DNA of 6,833 bases from Phycisphaerae bacterium (GTDB taxonomy: Bacteria; Planctomycetota; Phycisphaerae; Phycisphaerales; Phycisphaeraceae). The translations under genes and the position numbers were made by a program. The stretch is taken from assembly GCA_002688155.1 (NCBI GenBank), contig NZCH01000064.1:1-6833 (forward strand). The letters run 5' to 3'. Below are positions 1-5,486 of the stretch, piece after piece. The first letter of the stretch is position 1; every line of letters begins with the position of its first letter. The notes under the pieces were generated by a model that saw only the letters and a program-made list of their open reading frames with translations, made no database searches and had not been told where the DNA came from.

Positions 1-1184
1 AAGAGCGTCGGCGCCATGGCACGGTGTTCGTCGGCCCGGCTGACCATGTGCACGAGCTGTTCGGGCACGACCAGAAACAGCACACCCATCGCGCTCATGA
101 GCGCAAGCGCAATGCCAAAGCACAGCAGGACCGCGCGGCGGGCGCGCTGCACGTCACCCAGTCCCATGTACTGACCCACCAGCGTTGCCGCCGCCGTGGC
201 GATCGCAAAACCCAGCATGTAACTGATACCTTCAAGCCGCACGGCGATCATGTGCGCGCCCATCGCGGCCCTGGTGTGCATTTGGCCGATGTACCACAGC
301 ACAGCGAAGTTGGTCGCCCACATGCCGCTGGACTCGACCAGGTTCGGCACACCCACGCGGATGATGCGCTGCATGGTGTGCCAGTGCGGCCGCAGGCGTG
401 TCAGCCGCAGGCGAATCGGCGACCGCCCGCGTGCGAGCATCGTCAAAACGATCGCACTGCCGACGCACCACGACAGCGCGGTGCCCGCGGCAATGCCCGC
501 CACGCCGTGCCCGCCAACCGGCGCCGGGCCATACACGAACAGCAGGCTCGTCGCGATGTTCGTCAGATTCACACACACCATCACAACAAACGGGCGCCGC
601 GTGTCGCCCGCGGCGCGCAGCGCGGCGTTGCCGATGAGCAACCAACCGATCATCGGCGCCACCGGCGAGATGATACGCAGGTACGTCACGCAAAACGGTG
701 CGGCCTGGTCGTCCAAGTTCATGAGCCGCGCCAGATACGGTGCGATCAGCCAAAGACCCGCCGCGATCATGGAGCCACAACACACGCCCAGTACGAGCGC
801 CTGACCCAGCGCCGCGTTGGCCAGCCGTTTGTGCCTGGCGCCGATCGCCCGCGCGACCAGCGCCGCCGCACCGATACCCATTGACATTTGCAGCATGCCC
901 ACCACCCAGATCACGTATCCGCCGACGGTAATCGCGTCCATCGCCGGCACGCTCTGGCGCTCGATCGGCAGGTGCCCGGTGATCATCGTGTCGATGAACG
1001 TGACCAGGAAATTGAGCGTCTGCTCGAGCAGTGGCCAAATGGCCAGCACGACCACCTGCCGCGGCAACGACAGGCCCGCGAGTTTGCCCGACAGTTCGCG
1101 GTCCGCCGGCGCGATCAGCCCCTCGCCCGTGTCGAGCACATCCCCGGGTCGCGGCGTGAATGGTTTTGTCGGCGGTTGGGCCAT
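1..1184 (-). CDS. MATE-family multidrug/cation efflux transporter, C-terminus cut off by window edge
   Basis: This is an integral inner-membrane antiporter of the MATE (NorM/DinF-like) family, which exports cationic or drug-like compounds using a Na+ or H+ gradient. The frame is open from ATG at 1184 to the window edge, giving 394 residues; family members are usually about 450, so the last helices lie outside. A soluble, Pro-rich N-terminus of about 40 residues precedes TM1, which carries P51 and D65 (IDTMITG), matching the conserved Pro/Asp of MATE TM1. Other family signs are GIGAAALVARAIGA at about 103-116, the loop motif ALRAAGDTRRP at about 188-198, and the start of the second MatE repeat at RVGVPNLVE (276-284). 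No good SD precedes the ATG. It is transcribed divergently from the amidase gene across 79 bp, so it could export a substrate or product of that operon, but this is only contextual. The substrate cannot be predicted. Confidence 0.93.
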   Translation of the reverse strand, partial: MAQPPTKPFTPRPGDVLDTGEGLIAPADRELSGKLAGLSLPRQVVVLAIWPLLEQTLNFLVTFIDTMITGHLPIERQSVPAMDAITVGGYVIWVVGMLQMSMGIGAAALVARAIGARHKRLANAALGQALVLGVCCGSMIAAGLWLIAPYLARLMNLDDQAAPFCVTYLRIISPVAPMIGWLLIGNAALRAAGDTRRPFVVMVCVNLTNIATSLLFVYGPAPVGGHGVAGIAAGTALSWCVGSAIVLTMLARGRSPIRLRLTRLRPHWHTMQRIIRVGVPNLVESSGMWATNFAVLWYIGQMHTRAAMGAHMIAVRLEGISYMLGFAIATAAATLVGQYMGLGDVQRARRAVLLCFGIALALMSAMGVLFLVVPEQLVHMVSRADEHRAMAPTL

Positions 1185-1198
1185 CGTGAACTGTTCTT

Positions 1199-1227
1199 TT
1201 GTACACAGGAGCGAGAACCGTCATGAT
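1199..1227 (+). promoter_or_regulatory. Weak candidate promoter for the amidase-ridA-creatininase operon
   Basis: TTGTAC at 1199-1204 and CATGAT at 1222-1227 are separated by exactly 17 bp in the only spacer upstream of the operon. Both hexamers are poor matches to the sigma-70 consensus. Transcription would start near 1234, giving a 30-nt leader before the ATG at 1264, or a leaderless mRNA if GTG 1234 is the start codon. Confidence 0.3.
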
Positions 1228-1263
1228 AGACGCGTGCGAAGCCGCACCGCCACCATCACCCAT

Positions 1264-2103
1264 ATGCGCATCGCACTTCTCCAACACGCGTGCTCCGACG
1301 ACTGCAACACCAACGTCGCGAAAACCGCTGATATGGTCCGCAACGCCGCGGCGCATGGGGCGCAACTCATCGTGACACAGGAACTGTTCGCCACGCGGTA
1401 CTTTCCGCAGACAAAGGACGATTCACACTTCGCGCTCGCCGAGCCGGTCCCCGGTCCCACGTCGACGATGTTGTGCGCACTGGCGAAGGAATTGGCCGTG
1501 CACCTCGCCGGTTCGCTGTTCGAACGATGCCCGTCCGGCGCGTTTCACAACACGTCGATTCTGATCGCACCCAATGGCCGAATCGTCGGCCAATACCGCA
1601 AAATGCACATACCCGACGACCCGGGCTTCTACGAAAAACACTACTTCACCCCCGGACAAGCGCCGCACGTTGTACATACGGATACGGGCGTCGTGGGCCT
1701 GCAAATCTGCTACGACCAGTGGTTCCCCGAGGCCGCGCGACTCACCGCCCTGCGCGGCGCGCAGGTGATCGTTTACCCGACCGCCATCGGCTGGTGCGCA
1801 CATGAGGACGCGACCGACCGCGCCCGGCAACTCGACGCATGGCAAACGATTCAGCGCGCCCACGCGATCGCCAGCGGCGTGTTTATCGCGGCCGTCAACC
1901 GCGTGGGCGTCGAAGATGACCTGACATTCTGGGGCGGCAGTTTCGTCGCGGACCCGTTCGGCGTTATCATCGCGCAGGCTGGCGAAAAGGACGAACAGGT
2001 CCTGATCGCGGATTGCGACCTGTCGCGCATTGATCAGGCGCGTCAAACCTGGCCGCTGCTGCGCGACCGGCGCGCACAGACGTATGCAGATTTAACGCGA
2101 TAG
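1264..2103 (+). CDS. aguB: N-carbamoylputrescine amidase-like nitrilase-superfamily hydrolase
   Basis: This is a 279-residue cytoplasmic amidase of the nitrilase superfamily. It most resembles N-carbamoylputrescine amidase, which converts N-carbamoylputrescine to putrescine, CO2 and ammonia in the agmatine route. The catalytic triad is visible as E40 (VTQELF), K113 (YRKMHIPDDPGFYEK) and C149 (ICYDQWFPEAARLTALRG). The family-typical blocks FYEKHYFTPG, YPTAIGW, AAVNRVG and FWGGSFVADPFG are intact, as is the C-terminal WPLLRDRRAQTYADL. ATG 1264 was chosen because MRIALLQHACSDD aligns with family N-termini, but it has no SD. GTG 1234 would add ten residues and sits 6 nt after a -10-like hexamer. 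It is the first gene of a likely three-gene operon. No agmatine deiminase is in view, so another N-carbamoyl substrate remains possible. Family confidence is high; exact substrate confidence is moderate. Confidence 0.92.
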   Translation: MRIALLQHACSDDCNTNVAKTADMVRNAAAHGAQLIVTQELFATRYFPQTKDDSHFALAEPVPGPTSTMLCALAKELAVHLAGSLFERCPSGAFHNTSILIAPNGRIVGQYRKMHIPDDPGFYEKHYFTPGQAPHVVHTDTGVVGLQICYDQWFPEAARLTALRGAQVIVYPTAIGWCAHEDATDRARQLDAWQTIQRAHAIASGVFIAAVNRVGVEDDLTFWGGSFVADPFGVIIAQAGEKDEQVLIADCDLSRIDQARQTWPLLRDRRAQTYADLTR

Positions 2104-2147
2104 CGATTGTAAATCGGAAATCCAAACGCTAAGCGGAGATCCAGACC

Positions 2148-2528
2148 ATGCCAACTAGACAACCCATCTACCCCGGCGGCAAAGACACCTCTGCGGGCGC
2201 GTACAGCCCCGGCCTGATCGTCGGTGACCTGGTCTTCGTCTCAGGCCAGGGACCAATGAACGCCACTGGCGACATCGTCGGCGACACCGTCCAAGAGCAG
2301 ACCAGGCAGGTGCTCGAAAACGTCAAAACGATTCTCGCCGAGGCTGGCTGCACGCTCGACGACGTGGTCAAGTCCACCGTCCACATTTCCGACATGGGCG
2401 ATTTCGCCCGGTTCAACAAGGTGTACGAAACATTCTTCAACAAACCCTTTCCGACGCGCACCACCGTGCAGTCGGTGCTGTACGGATTCATCAAGGTGGA
2501 AATCGATGTGATCGCGATCAAGCAGTAG
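2148..2528 (+). CDS. ridA: RidA/YjgF/UK114-family reactive imine (enamine) deaminase
   Basis: This is a 126-residue cytosolic protein, the normal length for the Rid family. These proteins form trimers that hydrolyse reactive enamines and imines such as 2-aminoacrylate to keto acids plus ammonia, protecting PLP enzymes. Visible family blocks are AGAYSPGLIVGDLVFVSGQ (residues 16-34), the helix Q51-ENVKTILAEAG and the C-terminal PTRTTVQ...KVEIDVIAI. R104 occupies the position of the substrate-carboxylate-binding arginine (R105 in E. coli RidA), and E118 the position of the conserved glutamate (E120), so it belongs to the active RidA type and not to an Arg-lacking subgroup. GGAG at 2135-2138 lies 9 nt before the ATG, fixing the start. 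It follows the amidase by 44 bp and precedes the creatininase-family gene by 31 bp on the same strand, so co-transcription is likely. It may scavenge an imine produced in that pathway, or do general housekeeping. Confidence 0.94.
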   Translation: MPTRQPIYPGGKDTSAGAYSPGLIVGDLVFVSGQGPMNATGDIVGDTVQEQTRQVLENVKTILAEAGCTLDDVVKSTVHISDMGDFARFNKVYETFFNKPFPTRTTVQSVLYGFIKVEIDVIAIKQ

Positions 2529-2559
2529 CAATCGAAGTTCGCATATCGGAGATTAAGCA

Positions 2560-3354
2560 ATGCTCTGGGACGAACAATCCTGGCCTCAGATCGATCAACT
2601 TGACAAAGGCATGCCCGTCGTCATCCCGCTGGGTTCGTGTGAGCAACACGGGCATCACTTGCCGGTGGGTGTCGACTCGATTCAGGTCGACGCGATCGCG
2701 AAGGCGATTGAGGGGAACCTGGCCGATATGATTTTGCTGACGCCAACGCTGTGGGTCGGCAGTTCGCACCACCACCTGGACTTTCCGGGCACGGTTTCGC
2801 TGGTCCCATCGCTTTACAGCAAGGTGATTCAGGACATCACGCGCAGCGTTTTGCGCGCCGGGTTTAAGCGAATCTTTTTTCTAAACGGCCACGGCGGCAA
2901 CGAAGTTCCTGTCTCTCAGGCGCTGGGCGAATTGGCATCGATCGATGACGCGGCCGACGAGGCCCTGCTCGCCTGCGGGTCGTGGTGGAAAGTCGGCGCC
3001 GACGCGCTGGCTCCCGAGAAGCACGGCAACGTCACGGCTGGCGTCACGCACGCGTGCGAGTACGAGGTGTCGTTCATGCTCCTGCTGCGGGAAGACCTCG
3101 TGAATATGGATGCCTACACGCTCAACACGCCGGCGATTGACGATCCGTATTTCAATTCGGACTACGGCGGCAAAGTGGCGGTGCTGCACCGTTTCGCCCG
3201 AGTCACCGCCCCGGGCAACATGGGCGACGCCTCGCACGCGACGAAGGCCAAAGGCCAGTCGATGTTCGACGCGGTGGTTGATGACATCGCGGAATATCTC
3301 ACGCGTTTCGCCGGCTGGCCGCTGCTGGAGAAACTGGGGCCAAAGAGGCCGTAA
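2560..3354 (+). CDS. Creatininase (creatinine amidohydrolase) family metallohydrolase
   Basis: This is a 264-residue, probably cytosolic metal-dependent amidohydrolase of the creatininase family, which includes creatininase, the FAPy deformylase ArfB and MftE. Metal-ligand motifs are intact: PLGSCEQHGHHLPVGVDS at 23-40 supplies E28, H30 and D39, and NGHGGN at 109-114 supplies H111. HACEYEVS at 164-171 matches the family HAGExETS motif, with Cys in place of the usual Gly. True creatininases carry NGHYEN, where the Glu is a metal ligand. The GGN version here resembles the other amidohydrolases of the family, so creatinine itself is not a safe substrate call. GGAG at 2548-2551, 8 nt before ATG, supports the start. 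It is the last gene of the amidase-ridA operon. The pairing suggests ring or amide opening upstream or downstream of the carbamoyl hydrolase, which is inference. Its stop lies 5 bp from the stop of the convergent zinc-finger gene. Confidence 0.92.
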   Translation: MLWDEQSWPQIDQLDKGMPVVIPLGSCEQHGHHLPVGVDSIQVDAIAKAIEGNLADMILLTPTLWVGSSHHHLDFPGTVSLVPSLYSKVIQDITRSVLRAGFKRIFFLNGHGGNEVPVSQALGELASIDDAADEALLACGSWWKVGADALAPEKHGNVTAGVTHACEYEVSFMLLLREDLVNMDAYTLNTPAIDDPYFNSDYGGKVAVLHRFARVTAPGNMGDASHATKAKGQSMFDAVVDDIAEYLTRFAGWPLLEKLGPKRP

Positions 3355-3359
3355 AGGCA

Positions 3360-3707
3360 TTAATCATCGAGCCGCGACACGTAGTCGACGTCGGGATCCT
3401 TGCCGAACGCGCCGTCGGCCTGGCGGATGCAGTCTTCGCATGCGATCGCGTCGCCGTGATTCGGATGTGACCATCGCGGGACATCGGCGGGGATGTTCTC
3501 GCGCCGGCACAGCGGGCAGGTGAACTTGCCCGTTGTGCTGTCAGCATCTGAGGTTTCGGGTACCTCGATCTGTTCGACCGCGTGCATCAGACAAGTCAGG
3601 CACAGCACAGCGCCGCGATGGCCTTCGACCATGGGTTTGACCTCGTCCCAATCGGTACCGCAAAAGTCGCAACTGATGACGATGCCGTCTGTTTCTTCGC
3701 GCTGCAT
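3360..3707 (-). CDS. Small double zinc-finger protein with a ClpX-type N-terminal zinc-binding domain
   Basis: No named gene is recognised. ATG 3707 gives 115 residues with four CxxC pairs: C13/C16, C36/C39, C64/C67 and C90/C93. Residues 13-47 (CDFCGTDWDEVKPMVEG, then CLTC and a helix) closely match the zinc-binding domain at the start of ClpX in spacing: 19 residues separate the two pairs against 18 in E. coli ClpX, with the same CxFCG and hydrophobic-Gly pattern. The second half, FTCPLCRRENIP to CEDCIRQA, looks like another treble-clef or ribbon unit. There is no AAA+ domain, no signal peptide and no membrane segment, so it should be cytosolic. The frame extends upstream to 3929, but that part is Arg/Pro-rich and covers an inverted repeat, so it is not taken as coding. 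TATGAT lies 6 nt before the ATG and there is no SD, suggesting leaderless initiation. The function is unknown; a ClpX partner or adaptor role is only a guess. Confidence 0.8.
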   Translation of the reverse strand: MQREETDGIVISCDFCGTDWDEVKPMVEGHRGAVLCLTCLMHAVEQIEVPETSDADSTTGKFTCPLCRRENIPADVPRWSHPNHGDAIACEDCIRQADGAFGKDPDVDYVSRLDD

Positions 3708-3713
3708 GCGGGC

Positions 3714-3719
3714 ATCATA
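3714..3719 (-). promoter_or_regulatory. -10 element (TATGAT) for the zinc-finger gene, leaderless type
   Basis: On the minus strand TATGAT is followed by GCCCGC and then the ATG at 3707. A spacer of 6 nt places the predicted transcription start on the A of the start codon. No -35 match is visible 16-18 bp upstream, where the DNA is GC-only and begins an inverted repeat. Confidence 0.45.
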
Positions 3720-3726
3720 GCGTCGG

Positions 3727-3791
3727 CGTGCGGCTTGGCGCGCGGGTGATTTCGTGCGAAGCCGCAAGCGACAGGCGCGCCAAACCGCACG
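3727..3791. repeat. Long imperfect inverted repeat (17-bp arms, 31-nt loop)
   Basis: Arm 3727-3743 (core GTGCGGCTTGGCGCG at 3728-3742) is the reverse complement of arm 3775-3791 (core CGCGCCAAACCGCAC at 3776-3790), with one non-complementary position (3734 against 3784). In plus-strand RNA this would be a C/A mismatch; in minus-strand RNA it is a G-U wobble, so the minus-strand stem would be fully paired. The loop (3744-3774) contains a 14-mer that also occurs at 1233-1246. No T-run follows either arm, so it is not a simple intrinsic terminator. It lies between divergent genes, just upstream of the zinc-finger gene's -10. It could be an operator, a cruciform, a REP/REPIN-like element or the stem of a small RNA. 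Confidence 0.75.
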
Positions 3792-3819
3792 TGGCACTGG
3801 ACGCGCTGGGCGGATGACG

Positions 3820-3854
3820 GATAATCCGTGCCGTCCGATCCACGTGTCCGGAGG
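3820..3854 (+). promoter_or_regulatory. Candidate promoter -10 (GATAAT) and strong SD (GGAGG) ahead of the DUF4870 region
   Basis: GATAAT at 3820-3825 would start transcription near 3832. GGAGG at 3850-3854 lies 7 nt before ATG 3862, which opens a 44-codon ORF and not the membrane-protein frame. The -35 region (CTGGAC at 3797-3802, 17-bp spacing) is poor. A second -10-like TATAAC lies at 3886-3891, close to the membrane-protein start. Confidence 0.3.
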
Positions 3855-3861
3855 CGACGAC

Positions 3862-3996
3862 ATGGGTTTGTTTCCGACACCGGGGTATAACAAGCAGAGG
3901 ATTGACCATGGGCGGAAACGACGAACCACAGGCCTGTCAACGCCAGGAAACTCTGGTGACGGAAATCATGTCAACGCCCGAAGAAGGTGGCGGTGA
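3862..3996 (+). CDS. Doubtful 44-codon leader ORF overlapping the DUF4870 gene
   Basis: ATG 3862 follows a near-ideal SD (GGAGG, 7-nt spacing) and opens 44 codons starting MGLFPTPGYNKQRIDHGRKR and ending at TGA 3994-3996, inside the next gene in a different frame. The product is rich in Arg, Gly and Asn and matches no family known to me. Its third codon positions are only about 55% G/C by my count, low for a gene in this DNA. The ribosome site is the only strong evidence. It could be a leader peptide that couples translation to the membrane protein, or a chance ORF. Confidence 0.22.
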   Translation: MGLFPTPGYNKQRIDHGRKRRTTGLSTPGNSGDGNHVNARRRWR

Positions 3997-4339
3997 GCCG
4001 CCGAGTAAGGATGAGAAGACATGGGGGATGTTATGTCACCTCGCGGCCCTGGCGGGGTTCATCGGCATCCCGTTTGGCACAATCATCGGCCCACTGGTCG
4101 TCTGGCTGGTCAAAAAGAACGAGATGCTTTTCGTTGACGAGCAGGGTAAAGAAGCGCTCAACTTTCAGATAACGATGGCCAGTGCGACCATGGTGCTTGC
4201 GATGATCACGTGCTCATCTGGAGGGATCGGCGCTATTGCGGTTCTGGCTGTCAACGTGATTTTCGTGATCATTGCGTCGATCAAAGCCAGCGGCGGCGAG
4301 CACTACCGTTATCCGATGACGGTCCGCCTGATCAAGTAA
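3968..4339 (+). CDS. DUF4870 (Tic20-like) small membrane protein
   Basis: This is a 123-residue membrane protein of the DUF4870 family, whose function is not established. A short charged N-terminus leads to EKTWGMLCHLAALAG, then hydrophobic segments at about 20-47, 64-80 and 85-104. The family signatures are PFGTIIGPLVVWLVKK (35-50), the acidic FVDEQGKEALNFQI (55-68) and the C-terminal YRYPMTVRLIK. ATG 3968 was chosen because MSTPEEGGGEPPSKDEKTW is the usual type and length of start in this family, although its SD is poor. ATG 3908 is in frame, has AGAGG 7 nt upstream and would add 20 residues, so it is a real alternative. The gene converges on aroB and the two overlap by 8 bp at their stops, so no terminator fits between them. 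There is no functional link to the neighbours. Confidence 0.88.
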   Translation: MSTPEEGGGEPPSKDEKTWGMLCHLAALAGFIGIPFGTIIGPLVVWLVKKNEMLFVDEQGKEALNFQITMASATMVLAMITCSSGGIGAIAVLAVNVIFVIIASIKASGGEHYRYPMTVRLIK

Positions 4340-5474
4340 CGCGCAACCGCTCCCACGCCGCGCGGATCGCATCGATCGGCGTGTCTTCAACGATGGTGAC
4401 GTGCCCGACCCGGTCGGGCAGGACGAGGCGGATGCGGCCGTCGGCGACTTTTTTGTCGATGCGCATGGCGCCGATCAGTGCGTCGGTGTCGGCCAGCGCG
4501 TCGGAGGCAGTCGGCAGGCCGACGCGATTGAGCAATTCGATCAGACGGGCGCACGCGGACGCATCGCAGCGGTCGGCGCCGACAGCCAGGTGGGCAGCGG
4601 CAACCATTCCCAGGGCGACGGCTTCGCCGTGTTCGTGCGGGCCGGGATCGGGCCGACCCGGCTCGCGGGGCTTGCAATGGGTCACGGATGTTGATGAAAA
4701 TTGCGTCGCTTCGATCGCATGGGCGAACGTGTGGCCGAAGTTCAGGTGCACCCGCCCGCCCGCTTCCTTTTCGTCGGCCATCACCACGCTGGCCTTGATC
4801 GCCACGTTGCGCGCGACCAGTTGCGTGAGCGTATCGGCGTCGCGCGACATGATCGCCTCGACGTGATGCCCGGTCCAGGCGAACAGGTCCGCGTCGTGGA
4901 TCATCGCGTGCTTGGCGCACTCCGCCAGGCCGCAGCGCAACTGCCGGTCGGGCAATGTTCGCAGCGTGTTGATGTCCTCGACGACGAGCGCCGGTTGATA
5001 GAACGCGCCGACGAGGTTCTTGCCCGCCGGCAGGTTCACACCCGTTTTGCCGCCCACCGCCGAATCGACCATCGCCAGCAGCGTGGTCGGACATTGCACC
5101 AGCGGCACGCCGCGCAGGTAGCTGGCAGCCGCAAATCCAACCGTGTCACCGATCACGCCGCCGGACAGGGCGACAACGGGGCTCTTGCGTTCGAGCCGGT
5201 GCTTCACGAATACGTCGTACAGCTCGCGCACGGCATCGAGCGTCTTGTGCGCTTCGCCGGCGGGCAGCGTGTGTGTGACAACCTCAAACCCCGCAGCTTC
5301 GAGCGATCGCTTCGCGGCCGGTGCGTGCGTGTCAGCCACGTTTTCGTCGATTACCATCGCCGCCACGTCGTGCGGCGCCACGGCGCGCACCTTCTCACCC
5401 AGCGCGCTTAGTGCGCCCGGTTCAATCTCGATCGAGTAACGGTGATGCGGCAGTTGCAAGTCAACGCTGGGCAT
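4332..5474 (-). CDS. aroB: 3-dehydroquinate synthase
   Basis: AroB is the cytosolic NAD+- and Zn2+-dependent enzyme that converts DAHP to 3-dehydroquinate, the second step of the shikimate pathway. The protein has 380 residues; most are about 350-370. NAD-binding and active-site blocks are intact: GEAHKT (73-78), SGGVIGDTVGFAAASYLRG (104-122), CPTTLLAMVDSAVGGKTGVN (128-147), GKNLVGAFYQP (151-161) and GLAECAKH (182-189). The zinc ligands by alignment are E185, H248 (NFGHTFAHAIE) and H282 (HGEAVALGM). Oddly, H248 and H282 are 34 residues apart, against 16 in the Aspergillus enzyme, because of an 18-residue Pro/Gly/His-rich insertion at about 258-280. The start ATG at 5474 has no SD, but TAGAAT lies 6 nt before it, overlapping the stop of the upstream gene. 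It follows the membrane-anchored protein by 9 bp, so it may be both read through and independently transcribed. Confidence 0.97.
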   Translation of the reverse strand: MPSVDLQLPHHRYSIEIEPGALSALGEKVRAVAPHDVAAMVIDENVADTHAPAAKRSLEAAGFEVVTHTLPAGEAHKTLDAVRELYDVFVKHRLERKSPVVALSGGVIGDTVGFAAASYLRGVPLVQCPTTLLAMVDSAVGGKTGVNLPAGKNLVGAFYQPALVVEDINTLRTLPDRQLRCGLAECAKHAMIHDADLFAWTGHHVEAIMSRDADTLTQLVARNVAIKASVVMADEKEAGGRVHLNFGHTFAHAIEATQFSSTSVTHCKPREPGRPDPGPHEHGEAVALGMVAAAHLAVGADRCDASACARLIELLNRVGLPTASDALADTDALIGAMRIDKKVADGRIRLVLPDRVGHVTIVEDTPIDAIRAAWERLRVT

Positions 5475-5480
5475 AATGCG

Positions 5481-5486
5481 ATTCTA
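5481..5486 (-). promoter_or_regulatory. aroB: -10 element (TAGAAT) for aroB, leaderless type, overlapping an upstream stop codon
   Basis: The minus strand reads TAGAAT, then CGCATT, then ATG. The hexamer begins with the TAG stop codon of the upstream gene. The predicted transcription start falls on the A of the aroB ATG. No clear -35 is visible. It could give aroB its own leaderless transcript in addition to any read-through. Confidence 0.45.

Noticed and set aside
24..884. Long plus-strand open frame (286 codons) over the transporter gene
   Set aside because: It is antisense to a MATE gene with clear family motifs; the product is His/Arg/Gln-rich with no domain pattern, typical of a GC-rich shadow frame.
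817..1263. N-terminal extension of the amidase frame back to 817
   Set aside because: It covers the transporter on the opposite strand and the promoter spacer; homology starts at MRIALLQ (1264).
232..1365. 377-codon minus-strand frame overlapping the transporter and the amidase start
   Set aside because: Same strand as the MATE gene but another frame; the Arg/Gly/Ala/His-rich product has no membrane segments, and it runs across the divergent promoter spacer.
1423..2046. 207-codon minus-strand frame opposite the amidase
   Set aside because: The opposite-strand amidase has all catalytic motifs; this frame shows no recognisable domain.
2104..2147. Terminator between the amidase and ridA
   Set aside because: Only a 4-bp GATT/AATC hairpin without a T-run is present, so read-through is expected.
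3727..3791. Reading the inverted repeat as an intrinsic terminator
   Set aside because: No T-run follows on either strand, the loop is 31 nt, and it lies upstream of genes, not at gene ends.
3708..3929. Upstream extension of the zinc-finger protein to ATG 3929 (189 residues in total)
   Set aside because: The added 74 residues are Arg/Pro-rich and low in structure, cover the inverted repeat and the TATGAT element, and overlap the divergent promoter region.
4387..5094. 235-codon minus-strand frame within aroB
   Set aside because: Alternative frame of a gene with complete AroB motifs; the product is Arg/Gly/Asp-rich without a domain.
4701..5411. 236-codon plus-strand frame antisense to aroB
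   Set aside because: Shadow of the conserved aroB reading frame; no domain or plausible start context.
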